From the NCBI GenBank assembly GCA_964519835.1, contig CAZFLD010000076.1, positions 1-17,796 of the forward strand: a DNA stretch of 17,796 nucleotides, given 5' to 3'. Below are positions 7,505 to 15,118 of the stretch, one piece after another (position 1 is the stretch's first letter; each line of letters begins with the position of its first letter). The notes beneath the pieces were generated by a model that did not search any database, was not told the DNA's origin, and saw only the letters and a list, made by a program, of their open reading frames with translations. A program made the translations under genes and the position numbers. Source of the DNA: CAZFLD01 sp964519835. Its GTDB lineage: Bacteria; Spirochaetota; Spirochaetia; DSM-27196; CAZFLD01.

Positions 7505-7535
7505 GTTTGAATTCAAACCGCGAATTCTGTAGTAT
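7505..7535 (+). promoter_or_regulatory. promoter with overlapping palindrome before the HEAT-like gene
   Basis: TTGAAT (7507-7512) and TAGTAT (7530-7535) with a 17-base spacer form a plausible sigma70 promoter with a start near 7542. A perfect 14-base palindrome GTTTGAATTCAAAC (7505-7518) covers the whole -35 box, a position typical of a repressor operator. The core GAATTC occurs again at 7522-7527. No regulator gene is adjacent. Promoter function is likely; operator function is inference. Confidence 0.45.
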
Positions 7536-7569
7536 CAACGGGTAGAAACAGCGCTCCCGGGAGTTCAAG

Positions 7570-8751
7570 ATGAAACGTAGTCTATCTTTGGCACTGGTGT
7601 TGGTCTTGGTGTCGGCCGTTTTTGTTTTTGCACAGGACAGTCAGAGCGAGTTTTTCCGCTCCAGTTTTGAGTCCGCTGAGTTCGAAGTCAAACAAGAGCT
7701 CGTGAACCGGGCGGTGCGGAATCCAACCGAAGAGCTCGGTCCCTTTTTTCAAGATGTATTGCGCTTTGTTGTCGACAACGCCGCCTTGCTTCCCTCCGAT
7801 GTAAAGCTTCAGAACATGGCAAGAACCGCTATCGTCGCTGTTGTTCAGGTGAACTACGGCCCCGCGGCTCGCGCCGTTTGGGATGTTTTTGAAGTGTACA
7901 CAGAGACTACCAGTCGGGTGCAGATCTTGGACGCGATGGAACTTCTGGGCCAAGACAATAACGACGTCGTCACGCTTGTGAACCGTTGGCTCAACAACCG
8001 GAACGTGTTCCGCCGAGGCGGGGGCAGGCCGGACCTGCAGGTGGTGCAGTCGGCGGTGGAGACTCTCGGTGCCCTTGGCGACAGTCGTTCATTCAACGTC
8101 CTTGTAGATGCCAGGATTGTTCAGTATTCGTCCGCGATCTCTGAAGCAGCCGAAATCGCCATGGACTCCCTCGAGAGTCCCGTCGCGGAGCTGATTACGG
8201 ATGCAATCGAAAACAGCGAGATACCACGCAAGCGGGAACTGTTCGACCTCGCGCTCGATCTGGATATTCTAGCCGCGGAGCAGAAGCGACACGTTGCGTT
8301 GGCGGTCGTGGACGACGCGTTGTTTGCTACGCCGTCCAGCTTTGGGGATGAGTCCACGCTGCGAAGGCTCCGGGTCGATGCGGCCGCAACGCTTTTGGAA
8401 AACGAAACGGCCGAAACGACACCCATCCTTGTCGACCACTTCAACCGTACCTACCTGGAGTACGATCGTGGCCTTGTTGTCAAAGGGGCCTTGCTCGAGG
8501 CAATCGAGTTGCTCGGTGGCACCGGTACCGAAGCGGCGGCAAACCGCCTTGGCAGGTATCTTCAACTTCTCAACTCCTATACTGAGAACGACCGTCCTTA
8601 CGACACCCAGATTATGCTCGCGGTTCTGGACAACCTCCGCGAGCTTGGATACCGAAGCGTGTACAACACGGTTTTCTACGTAACGCTGCTGGAGTATCCA
8701 TCCCGCGTATTGGACGCCGCCAACGAAACGCTTGAAGCCCTAAACCGATAG
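7570..8751 (+). CDS. Exported HEAT-repeat-like protein of unknown function
   Basis: I do not recognise a named gene. The 393-residue product starts with a clear signal peptide (Lys/Arg, hydrophobic core LALVLVLVSAVFVF, probable cleavage after Ala21 in VFAQD). The rest is almost entirely alpha-helical and reads as successive helix pairs of HEAT/ARM type, for example around residues 120-145, 155-175, 180-210 and 285-325 (LEAIELLGG, VETLGALGD, MELLGQDN), suggesting an extended periplasmic scaffold. It has no catalytic motif and essentially no cysteine. CGGGAG lies 6 bases before the ATG. Its TAG stop is immediately followed by the GTG assigned to comEC, so the two are probably in one transcript. 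A role in envelope assembly would be a guess. Confidence 0.7.
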   Translation: MKRSLSLALVLVLVSAVFVFAQDSQSEFFRSSFESAEFEVKQELVNRAVRNPTEELGPFFQDVLRFVVDNAALLPSDVKLQNMARTAIVAVVQVNYGPAARAVWDVFEVYTETTSRVQILDAMELLGQDNNDVVTLVNRWLNNRNVFRRGGGRPDLQVVQSAVETLGALGDSRSFNVLVDARIVQYSSAISEAAEIAMDSLESPVAELITDAIENSEIPRKRELFDLALDLDILAAEQKRHVALAVVDDALFATPSSFGDESTLRRLRVDAAATLLENETAETTPILVDHFNRTYLEYDRGLVVKGALLEAIELLGGTGTEAAANRLGRYLQLLNSYTENDRPYDTQIMLAVLDNLRELGYRSVYNTVFYVTLLEYPSRVLDAANETLEALNR

Positions 8752-10152
8752 GTGGAAAGGGTCGCGCCGCTGTTTCCGGCGGCGATAGCTATGGTGCTCG
8801 CGACGCTGCTCGACGGCACCATGGGCATCCTATTTGTTGCCGTACCGTCGGCCGCGATCGCGATTGCGGTCGCCCCATTTCTCAGGCGCTCTCGCCCGTT
8901 CCTCTTTGCTCCCTGTGTATTTGCGGTGCTGGGTAGCGTTCTCTCGCTGCCGGCCGCCGTCGAGGTGCCGATGGACGCGGTGGGCATGCCGCGTGATTCG
9001 GTCTACAGGCTCCGTGGGCAACTGATCGGCGACGGGCGAGCAACCAAGGACGGTCGCGGGTTGTATAACGTTACCGTCACCGGCGCCGTAGGTGAGACCG
9101 CCGAAGTGCACGTGGACGGGCCGGTGCTTGTGGTGCTTACGCCGGACTTTGTGCCGCTGTATGCGGGAGACGAGGTGGTGGTGGACGGGGCCCCACGATC
9201 GGGAACGGTGATGAGTGTAGGCGCCGGGGACCTGCGACCCGCCCCGTCTTCCTTCCCGTCCGGTGGAGGCGTTGACCGCGGTTCCGCCATGTCTGCGCTG
9301 GCCGATGCCGCCTCCTCTACAGACCACACGGGCATCCTTGCGGCTCTGTTTCTCGGCAGACGCGAATTTCTGTCGCCGGTCGTAAACCTGGCGTTTCGTC
9401 GGGCCGGAGCAAGCCACATCCTTGCGCTGTCGGGCATGCATCTCGGCATCGTCTCGTCCATCGTGGTCCTTGCCATGGGCCGTATCTTCGGCCGACGCCG
9501 GGCAACGCTTTTTGCCGTGCCGCTCTTGGCGTTCTACGTCTATCTCGTCGGAATCGGACCCTCTTTGGCGCGTGCCCTCTGTTTTTTTGTGGTTTCCATG
9601 GCCGCCATGCTTTCGGGGCGGCGCGTTTCCGGTGTTCAAACGCTGTCGATATCCGTAATCGTCTTGCTCGTGATTTCGCCGGCTTGGGCGACGGAGCTTT
9701 CATTTGCCTACTCGTTCCTCGCGCTCCTCGGGATCTTCCTGGTAACACCTCCCGTCGCTCGATTCCTGCGCGGTCGGGTGCCGGATGTAGTCAGCGTGCC
9801 GATTGCGGCCTCGGTGGGAGCGATGTTGGCGACCGCGCCCTTGAGCCTCTTGTCGTTTGGCGAGCTTTTTCCCGTCGGCGTGCTCTCGTCGATTGTGTTG
9901 ACACCCCTCGTGACGATCCTGATCGTAGTCGGAGCGCCGCTGATGCTTGTTCCCGGCGCCGGGACTGTTGTGACGCCGTTTGCCGAGATAATCGAGGGCT
10001 TGGTCACCGCCTTGTCCACTCTCCCGTCGCTTTCACCCACGGGCGCTTTGTTGTACCTAATTGCCGTATGTGCCGTGTTGCCGGTTTTGCCGCCCGCTCT
10101 GCGTCATCTGGCCCGTGCTCTTGGGGCTTATGAACTTCGACTCTCCCGGTGA
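8752..10152 (+). CDS. comEC: ComEC/Rec2-family DNA uptake channel, short form without MBL domain
   Basis: ComEC forms the inner-membrane channel for single-stranded DNA in natural transformation. The 466-residue product has N-terminal membrane helices (about 5-68), an OB-like beta domain (about 84-160) and the polytopic Competence domain (about 190-450) with signatures LALSGMHLGI (224-233) and GIGPSLARAL (267-276). Full-length ComEC (about 700-800 residues) ends in a metallo-beta-lactamase-like nuclease domain; this protein stops after the membrane domain and rsmA follows at once, so the domain is absent rather than frameshifted nearby. The GTG start abuts the preceding stop and lacks a clear ribosome site; ATG 8791 is an alternative. 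The 3' end overlaps rsmA by 23 bases. Confidence 0.85.
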   Translation: MERVAPLFPAAIAMVLATLLDGTMGILFVAVPSAAIAIAVAPFLRRSRPFLFAPCVFAVLGSVLSLPAAVEVPMDAVGMPRDSVYRLRGQLIGDGRATKDGRGLYNVTVTGAVGETAEVHVDGPVLVVLTPDFVPLYAGDEVVVDGAPRSGTVMSVGAGDLRPAPSSFPSGGGVDRGSAMSALADAASSTDHTGILAALFLGRREFLSPVVNLAFRRAGASHILALSGMHLGIVSSIVVLAMGRIFGRRRATLFAVPLLAFYVYLVGIGPSLARALCFFVVSMAAMLSGRRVSGVQTLSISVIVLLVISPAWATELSFAYSFLALLGIFLVTPPVARFLRGRVPDVVSVPIAASVGAMLATAPLSLLSFGELFPVGVLSSIVLTPLVTILIVVGAPLMLVPGAGTVVTPFAEIIEGLVTALSTLPSLSPTGALLYLIAVCAVLPVLPPALRHLARALGAYELRLSR

Positions 10153-10978
10153 CATCCGCGAGCTATTGACCTCACTGGACGCGGCGCCCCGCAAAAAGTG
10201 GGGGCAGAACTTTATGATCAACCGCGGCGCTCGTGAGGCAATCTTGCAGTCCGCGGGCAACGTGGAGGGGCTTCACGCTTGGGAGGTCGGCGGTGGCTTG
10301 GGCGCCTTGACCGACGGCCTGGTGCATCGCTGCGCCCGCGTGACCGTTTTCGAGGTGGACCCAATCTTCGCGCGGCACCTTAGAACCCGATACCACGACA
10401 TCGAGAGTTTTATGCTTCTGGAAGGCAACGTGCTTTCCACATGGCGAGAGGCGCTACGGAGCCGTGGCATGCCGGATGTCGTCGTAGGAAATTTGCCCTA
10501 CGGCATTGCCCAGCGGCTCTTGGTGGATTTGGTCACCGGCGGCCTACGGCCGCGGCGTATTGTATGCACCGTGCAAAAGGAGGTTGCCCAGCGTGCCACC
10601 GCGCGTCCGGGAACCAAGGACTACTCGGCGTTTACGGTCCTTTTGGCCGTTGCGTATGTGCCGCGTGTGCGTATGGTGCTTCGGGCGGGGTCCTTCTGGC
10701 CTCCACCGGAAGTAGAGTCGGCCATCATAGAGCTTGATCGTCTCGAGGGTGCAGCGACGTCACTTGCTCGGTTGGTTGTGCCGCTTGTACGGGCCGCGTT
10801 TCAATCGCGGCGAAAAAAACTTGCAAATGCGATCAAGACTCTCGTCCGCCTCGATGCGTCGGAGATCGGGGAATGTTTGGAAGCCGTTGGCGTGTCGAGG
10901 GAGGCTCGGGGCGAGGCGCTTTCTGCCGACGACTTTGTGCGGCTTGCCGCCGCATTGGAACGGAGATGCCCACCGTGA
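10130..10978 (+). CDS. rsmA: 16S rRNA dimethyladenosine transferase (RsmA/KsgA)
   Basis: RsmA dimethylates two adjacent adenines in helix 45 near the 3' end of 16S rRNA during late 30S assembly, using S-adenosylmethionine. The 282-residue protein shows KKWGQNFMIN (family KxxGQNF), the SAM-binding loop EVGGGLGALT (52-61, where E. coli has GPGLG), an acidic ribose-binding residue in VTVFEVDP, the catalytic motif GNLPYGIA (NLPY at 121-124) and the C-terminal FWPPPEVES and FQSRRKKLANAIK. Homology begins just after ATG 10130, with GGGG shortly upstream, so the longer reading frame from 10061 is not used. It overlaps comEC by 23 bases, indicating co-expression. It converges on dapA with 18 bases between stops. 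Confidence 0.95.
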   Translation: MNFDSPGDIRELLTSLDAAPRKKWGQNFMINRGAREAILQSAGNVEGLHAWEVGGGLGALTDGLVHRCARVTVFEVDPIFARHLRTRYHDIESFMLLEGNVLSTWREALRSRGMPDVVVGNLPYGIAQRLLVDLVTGGLRPRRIVCTVQKEVAQRATARPGTKDYSAFTVLLAVAYVPRVRMVLRAGSFWPPPEVESAIIELDRLEGAATSLARLVVPLVRAAFQSRRKKLANAIKTLVRLDASEIGECLEAVGVSREARGEALSADDFVRLAAALERRCPP

Positions 10979-10981
10979 CGC

Positions 10982-11009
10982 GGCGCAGCCGGCCGATTAG
11001 GCTTGCGCC
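10982..11009. terminator. possible stem-loop between convergent rsmA and dapA
   Basis: GGCGCA-GCC (10982-10990) pairs with GGC-T-TGCGCC (11000-11009), a nine-pair stem with a one-base bulge and a nine-base loop, spanning the junction of the convergent genes and reaching into the end of dapA. Neither side has a T-tract, so it would be a weak or factor-dependent terminator at best. Confidence 0.3.
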
Positions 11010-11872
11010 AACGTTTCCAACGCGGCCCGCACCACCTCTTTGACGGCGTCGCTTGGTTCCACGAGGGGCAGGCGGTAGCCGGGTTTGATTAGGCCCTTCA
11101 GACTCAGAGCATATTTGATGGGAATTGGATTCGTGTCGGCGAATACCGACTTAAAAAACGGCAACAGCTTGTAGTGCAGGTCGCGAGCTTGGCCCAAGTC
11201 GCCATCCGCCAACAGCGAAACAAGTCGACTCATCTTTGCGGGAATGAGGTTACTTGCCACGGAGATTACCCCGTCGCCGCCAAGGGCGCAGATGGGGAAA
11301 GTCAGGTTGTCGTCGCCTGAGAGCACGGACAGGCTTGGGTCCCTGCGCGATATCAGATCCATGACCTGCGGCATGGAGCCCGATGCCTCCTTGACCGCAA
11401 CAACGCCCGCTTTCTCCGCAAGTCGAAGGATGGTGTCGTTCTCGATATTTCGGGCGGTTCTTCCGGGAATGTTGTAGATGACCAGGGGCAGGTCCACAGC
11501 GTCCGCTACCGCTGCAAAGTGCCGGTACAAGCCCTCTTGGTTCGGCTTATTGTAGTACGGGCACACCTGCAGGGAGGCCGTTGCACCCACCGCCGCGGCC
11601 CGCTTTGTCATCTCAACCGCTTCCGCGGTTGAGTTGGACCCGGTGCCGGCAATCACCGGTAAGCGACCCGCGGCTTGGTCGGCAACAATCTCCACCACGC
11701 GGATGTTTTCGTCGTGTGTTACGGTTGGGCTCTCTCCCGTCGTGCCGACGGGCACCAGACCCGAGATACCGCCTTGGATTTGCCGTTCGACCAGCGCTCG
11801 CAGCGCCTCTTCATCAATTGTTCCATTGTTGTCAAACGGCGTAACCAATGCCGTGAATGCACCTTTGAACAT
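10997..11872 (-). CDS. dapA: 4-hydroxy-tetrahydrodipicolinate synthase
   Basis: DapA condenses pyruvate with aspartate semialdehyde, the first committed step of lysine and diaminopimelate synthesis. The 291-residue TIM-barrel protein has all the key residues at E. coli numbering: Thr44 and Thr45 in VGTTGESPT, Tyr107 in CPYYNKPNQEG, Tyr133 in VIYNIPGRT with Arg138, and the Schiff-base Lys161 in VVAVKEASG. A GGAGG sequence lies upstream of the ATG inside the dapB end. It follows dapB by 19 bases on the same strand, so the enzyme and its downstream partner are co-expressed. Nothing indicates a different N-acetylneuraminate-lyase-like activity; the GTTGE and lysine contexts fit DapA best. Confidence 0.95.
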   Translation of the reverse strand: MFKGAFTALVTPFDNNGTIDEEALRALVERQIQGGISGLVPVGTTGESPTVTHDENIRVVEIVADQAAGRLPVIAGTGSNSTAEAVEMTKRAAAVGATASLQVCPYYNKPNQEGLYRHFAAVADAVDLPLVIYNIPGRTARNIENDTILRLAEKAGVVAVKEASGSMPQVMDLISRRDPSLSVLSGDDNLTFPICALGGDGVISVASNLIPAKMSRLVSLLADGDLGQARDLHYKLLPFFKSVFADTNPIPIKYALSLKGLIKPGYRLPLVEPSDAVKEVVRAALETLAQA

Positions 11873-11891
11873 ATCCCGCCCCTCCGGCCGC

Positions 11892-12716
11892 CTATGATGT
11901 GTTTGATCCCAAAAGGCCGGCCATAAACTCGTCTACGGTAAAAAAACCGGTGCGGCCGGGCAGCCACTCAGCCGCCAAAACCGCACCAAGCGCAAACCCT
12001 GCGCGGCTACGCGCGCTGTGACTAATCTCTATTGAATCCGCCGGCGAGTCAAAGAGCACCCGGTGAATCCCGGGCACCGATCCCACGCGGGTTGATCCCA
12101 CATGAAGCTCTTCTTTCTCGATTGGCCTGTGGAGCGTCGCGGTTTGAAGCGACGTTTTTCGGTCTATGCTTGCGAGAATACGTTCCGCAATAGCAAGTGC
12201 GGTGCCCGAAGGGCTGTCCGCTTTCCGGTTGTGATGAGTCTCGGTTACCGCTACGTCGTACGCGTCAATGGCGTTTAACGCGCGCGCCGCCGCCTCTACC
12301 ACGTGAAAAAAGACGTGGGCCCCTACGGAGAAGTTTGCGCCGTACAAGTAGGCTCCGTGTGCTTGTTCTACCTCGGCCCGTACCGCCTCGCGCTGATCCT
12401 CCCATCCCGTTGTGCCCACCACCGCAGGTACACCGGCCGCCGCGTATAGGCGGACGTTCTCGAGCACGCCTTCGCCGCGAGCAAACTCGATAACACAGTC
12501 AACGTCCCGAAGCTCGCTTGTGTCACCTAGTGTGTTTACGACGACGCCCTGTGTGTCCGCCCCACCTCCGCCGGCCGCTGCACCCGTCCCGCGCGCCGCG
12601 GTCGGAGTCGGCTCGGCCGCCGGGTCCACACGCAGCACAACGGCGTGGCCGCGCTCGCGTGCAACTACCTCGATCTCGTGGCCCATTGAGCCGTAACCAA
12701 AAAGCGCAAGGTTCAT
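11892..12716 (-). CDS. dapB: 4-hydroxy-tetrahydrodipicolinate reductase
   Basis: DapB reduces the DapA product with NAD(P)H. The 274-residue protein has the N-terminal dinucleotide-binding GYGSMG (7-12), GTTGW (101-105), ANFSVGAH, and the catalytic and substrate motif TETHHNRKADSPSGTA (158-173; His161, His162, Lys165), followed by the C-terminal VGSVPGIHRVLF. Length is that of E. coli DapB. Residues 34-57 are a low-complexity Ala/Gly/Thr/Pro stretch in the cofactor domain where conservation is usually low. It lies between pta (22-base gap upstream) and dapA (19-base gap downstream), consistent with a pta-dapB-dapA transcript. The ribosome site is weak (AGGTAG). In spirochaetes whose peptidoglycan uses ornithine the pathway would mainly serve lysine supply; that is inference. 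Confidence 0.95.
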   Translation of the reverse strand: MNLALFGYGSMGHEIEVVARERGHAVVLRVDPAAEPTPTAARGTGAAAGGGGADTQGVVVNTLGDTSELRDVDCVIEFARGEGVLENVRLYAAAGVPAVVGTTGWEDQREAVRAEVEQAHGAYLYGANFSVGAHVFFHVVEAAARALNAIDAYDVAVTETHHNRKADSPSGTALAIAERILASIDRKTSLQTATLHRPIEKEELHVGSTRVGSVPGIHRVLFDSPADSIEISHSARSRAGFALGAVLAAEWLPGRTGFFTVDEFMAGLLGSNTS

Positions 12717-12738
12717 TGCCCGCTACCTGTGGCCACGG

Positions 12739-13731
12739 TTACGCCTGGCAGAGCGTTGCGGCGGAGGTATTCACGATGTCCTCCACCGAACAGCCCCGCG
12801 AGAGGTCGCTTACCGGCTTTGCAAACCCCTGCAAAAACGGGCCGTATGCATCGGCGCCGGCCAATCGCTGCACCAATTTGTAACCGATGTTCCCGGAATC
12901 GAGGTCCGGAAAGACAAGCACGTTCGCCTTGCCGGCCACTGCGGACCCCGGCGCTTTTTTCTCTCCAACGCTGGTGATAAGTGCTGCGTCGGCCTGCAAC
13001 TCACCGTCTATGACCAAGCTCGGTTCCTTCTCGCGGGCGATCTTCACGGCTGAAGTGACCTTTTCGACCCGTTCGTGGGAGGCCGAGCCCTTGGTCGAAA
13101 ACGAGAGCATTGCCACAATCGGTTCCGCCTGGAGAAATCGCCGACACGACTCAGCCGAAGCCAAGGCGATCTCGGCAAGTTGCCCCGCGTCGGGCTCGAT
13201 ATTGATCGCGCAGTCGGCGAAGATAAGACTGCCGTCTGCTCCCCACTTGGGATCGTTTATTGCCATGACAAAACAGCTCGAAGCGTAGGTGGTTCCGGGC
13301 TTTGTGCCGATTATTCGAAAGGCCGCGAGCAAGACATCGGCGGTGGCGTTCTCGGCGCCGGCAACCATTCCGTCCGCGACACCGGTGTGCACCATCATCG
13401 CGCCCCATTTGAGGGGGTCTCCGAGGCCACGCCGCGCCTTTTCCGGCGTCATTCCCTTGTGCTTGCGAAGCTCAACGTACTCGTCGACAAAGCGATCGAG
13501 GTGATTGGACTCGTCGGGATTGTCGATGTGAATGCCTTCAAGGGAGGTTGCGAGGTCGGAGGCGGCCTTTTCCACTTCGGCCTTGGTTCCCACCAAGGTC
13601 ACCTCGGAGGCGAGCCCTTCGTCGATGATAATCCGTGCAGCTTGTATGGTTCGAGGCTCGGTTCCCTCGGGCAGAACCAGTTTGCGTTGCTCTTTTTTTG
13701 CGGTTTGCCGCATGCGTTCGACAAATGTCAT
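12739..13731 (-). CDS. pta: Phosphate acetyltransferase
   Basis: Pta interconverts acetyl-CoA and acetyl phosphate, normally with acetate kinase to give ATP and acetate in fermentation. The 330-residue product is the short class consisting of the catalytic domain only (the Methanosarcina-type enzyme is about 333), without the long regulatory N-terminal domain of E. coli Pta. Motifs include LVLPEGTEPRTIQA (18-31), GVADGMVAGAENATADVL (117-134), LSFSTKGSA (209-217) and FPDLDSGNIGYKLVQRLAGA (274-293). The start at 13731 has AGGAG 7 bases upstream and matches the family N-terminus, so the longer reading frame is not used. No ackA is in the window. It is the first gene of a likely operon with dapB and dapA, which is an uncommon pairing. 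Confidence 0.93.
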   Translation of the reverse strand: MTFVERMRQTAKKEQRKLVLPEGTEPRTIQAARIIIDEGLASEVTLVGTKAEVEKAASDLATSLEGIHIDNPDESNHLDRFVDEYVELRKHKGMTPEKARRGLGDPLKWGAMMVHTGVADGMVAGAENATADVLLAAFRIIGTKPGTTYASSCFVMAINDPKWGADGSLIFADCAINIEPDAGQLAEIALASAESCRRFLQAEPIVAMLSFSTKGSASHERVEKVTSAVKIAREKEPSLVIDGELQADAALITSVGEKKAPGSAVAGKANVLVFPDLDSGNIGYKLVQRLAGADAYGPFLQGFAKPVSDLSRGCSVEDIVNTSAATLCQA

Positions 13732-13792
13732 TCGACGCTCCTGTTTTGAAGGTGACTCTTTCCGGTATCCCGGGCTACGGTGAACAGGGTCC

Positions 13793-13822
13793 ACTATATC
13801 GAAATCCGAGGGTCGTCTACAA
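13793..13822 (-). promoter_or_regulatory. putative promoter for pta-dapB-dapA
   Basis: On the minus strand TTGTAG (13822-13817) and TATAGT (13798-13793) are separated by 18 bases, an acceptable sigma70 promoter. Transcription would start near 13786, about 55 bases before pta. It lies in the 98-base gap between divergent pta and tyrA. A convincing tyrA promoter was not found in the same gap. Confidence 0.45.
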
Positions 13823-13829
13823 TGCGCCC

Positions 13830-14627
13830 ATGCAGGTCGGAATATACGGACTCGGTCGCTTTGGGACGTTTTGGGCATCCGTGCTGGCAAGGGACTTTGC
13901 CGTCTACACCTACAACCGCACGGACAAGCCGACTCCCGCCGGAACAACAAAAACCGATATTGCGGGCCTGTGCGGGTGCGACACGGTGTTCCTCTGTACG
14001 GCAATTTCGTCTATAGAGGCCGTTGCCAAAAAGATGGCACCGTATCTGACAGAAAAAACACTTGTTGTGGATACCTGCTCTGTAAAGACGTATCCCCTCA
14101 GCGTGCTCCGGGAGGAGCTGCCGCCCGAGGTCCCCATTATGGGAACCCACCCCATGTTCGGTCCGGACTCCGCCGGAGCGGGCATCCATGGACTGCCGTT
14201 GGTGCTTACACCGGCGCGAGTCTCCGAAACACGTGCTTCCGAGTGGGCCGACCGGTTTGTATCCATGGGCCTCCGTGTTGTTACGATGAGTGCCGAGGAC
14301 CACGATCGGGAAGCGGCGGTTACACAAGGCGTGACCCACCTCGTAGGAAGAGTGCTTGACGAGTTTGGTCTTGTCTCGAGCAGCATCTCGACAAAGGGGT
14401 ACTCGGCGCTGGCCGAAATCGTAGAACAGACCTGCAACGACCCGCGGTCACTGTTTTTGGATTTGCAGCGATTTAATCCTTTCACCCAGGAAATGCGGCG
14501 TCGTCTCGCAACGGCGTTTTCCAAGGTTCTGTACGAAGTGGAATCGCTCGAGGAAGCCGGCGCAGAGTCACCCAAAGCAGGCCGAACGTCGGCAGCGGGC
14601 GATGTTGGGGACCCGCCGCCGCGATAG
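13830..14627 (+). CDS. tyrA: Prephenate dehydrogenase
   Basis: This enzyme oxidatively decarboxylates prephenate to 4-hydroxyphenylpyruvate in tyrosine synthesis. The 265-residue protein has an N-terminal Rossmann motif GIYGLGRFG (GxGxxG at 7-12), VVDTCSVKTYP (79-89), the catalytic histidine region MGTHPMFGPDSAG (His107) and AVTQGVTHLV (His170) in the helical dimerisation domain. The last 28 residues (EEAGAESPKAGRTS and following) are low complexity and probably disordered. It has neither a chorismate mutase fusion nor an ACT domain, so feedback control by an ACT domain is absent. ATG 13830 is chosen because homology begins there; it has no good ribosome site, and GAGGG at 13808-13812 is better spaced for an out-of-frame ATG at 13822. 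It diverges from pta. Confidence 0.9.
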   Translation: MQVGIYGLGRFGTFWASVLARDFAVYTYNRTDKPTPAGTTKTDIAGLCGCDTVFLCTAISSIEAVAKKMAPYLTEKTLVVDTCSVKTYPLSVLREELPPEVPIMGTHPMFGPDSAGAGIHGLPLVLTPARVSETRASEWADRFVSMGLRVVTMSAEDHDREAAVTQGVTHLVGRVLDEFGLVSSSISTKGYSALAEIVEQTCNDPRSLFLDLQRFNPFTQEMRRRLATAFSKVLYEVESLEEAGAESPKAGRTSAAGDVGDPPPR

Positions 14628-14652
14628 GTCCGCGTCAAAAACCGCCGCCAGG

Positions 14653-14681
14653 TTGACAGCATTCTCCGGTACGCATATCGT
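14653..14681 (+). promoter_or_regulatory. sigma70-type promoter of the bactofilin operon
   Basis: A perfect TTGACA (14653-14658) and TATCGT (14676-14681) are spaced by 17 bases. Transcription would start near 14688, leaving a short leader made almost entirely of a 13-base tandem repeat before the bactofilin gene. Confidence 0.55.
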
Positions 14682-14691
14682 CGCAATGGTA

Positions 14692-14717
14692 GAGTGGTCA
14701 AAAAGAGTGGACAAAAA
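14692..14717 (+). repeat. 13-base tandem repeat in the bactofilin leader
   Basis: GAGTGGTCAAAAA (14692-14704) is followed directly by GAGTGGACAAAAA (14705-14717), one mismatch apart, and a partial third copy GAGTGAAGAAAA runs into the start codon region. The purine-rich units lie where the ribosome binds, so copy number could affect translation. Confidence 0.7.
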
Positions 14718-14728
14718 GAGTGAAGAAA

Positions 14729-15118
14729 ATGAGTGAGGTTTCACGAAAACCTATAGATGAGGAAGAGCTGGACACGGTTCTTGCCGAAGACATTGACTTC
14801 GAAGGCGAGATGAGCTTCGAAAAGCCATTGCTTGTGAAAGGCCGCTTCCGTGGCTCCATTCATGCCCAGGGCGACTTGTTTGTAAGTCGCAGCGCAAATA
14901 TCGATGCCGAGGTAAACGGGCAACTCGTCTCCGTGAAGGGAAGATTGGCCGGAAAGGTGCGCGCGGCGAAGCGTGTCGAGCTGTTTGCCCATGCGTTGCT
15001 CGAGGGAGACGTGGAGACGCCGGACCTTATTATGCAAAGCGGCGGACGCTTCAACGGAACCTGTCGTATGTCGGGCGAACACCCGGCCCGTCCCGAAACA
15101 GGGGACGCGGACACATGA
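14729..15118 (+). CDS. Bactofilin family cytoskeletal protein
   Basis: Bactofilins polymerise without nucleotide into membrane-associated filaments that localise cell-wall and envelope machinery. From ATG 14729 the product is 129 residues, with AAAGAG (14715-14720) about 8 bases upstream; GTG 14720 would add three residues. After a polar N-terminus the core (about 25-118) is the regular beta-helix pattern of the family: short repeats such as LLVKGRFRGSIHAQGDLFV, ANIDAEVNGQLVSVKGRLAG and RVELFAHALLEGDV, with Gly turns and alternating hydrophobics. The C-terminal tail is short and polar. The stop overlaps the next start as ATGA, coupling it to an exported TPR protein. No M23 peptidase, a common bactofilin neighbour, is present in the window. 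Confidence 0.88.
   Translation: MSEVSRKPIDEEELDTVLAEDIDFEGEMSFEKPLLVKGRFRGSIHAQGDLFVSRSANIDAEVNGQLVSVKGRLAGKVRAAKRVELFAHALLEGDVETPDLIMQSGGRFNGTCRMSGEHPARPETGDADT

Noticed and set aside
7554..7563. Palindrome CTCCCGGGAG over the ribosome site of the HEAT-like gene
   Set aside because: It has no loop, so cannot form a stable full hairpin, and a 10-base GC palindrome is easily due to chance around a GGGAG ribosome site.
6810..7568. 252-codon minus-strand frame opposite the PilZ gene
   Set aside because: No family resemblance, and the plus strand carries intact PilZ motifs.
8830..9639. 269-codon minus-strand frame opposite comEC
   Set aside because: Highly Arg/His/Gly-rich shadow frame; the opposite strand carries clear ComEC motifs.
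12543..12617. Possible inserted domain in DapB (Ala/Gly-rich residues 34-57)
   Set aside because: Total length equals that of normal DapB and the stretch falls in a poorly conserved part of the cofactor domain, so it is low-complexity drift rather than an insertion.
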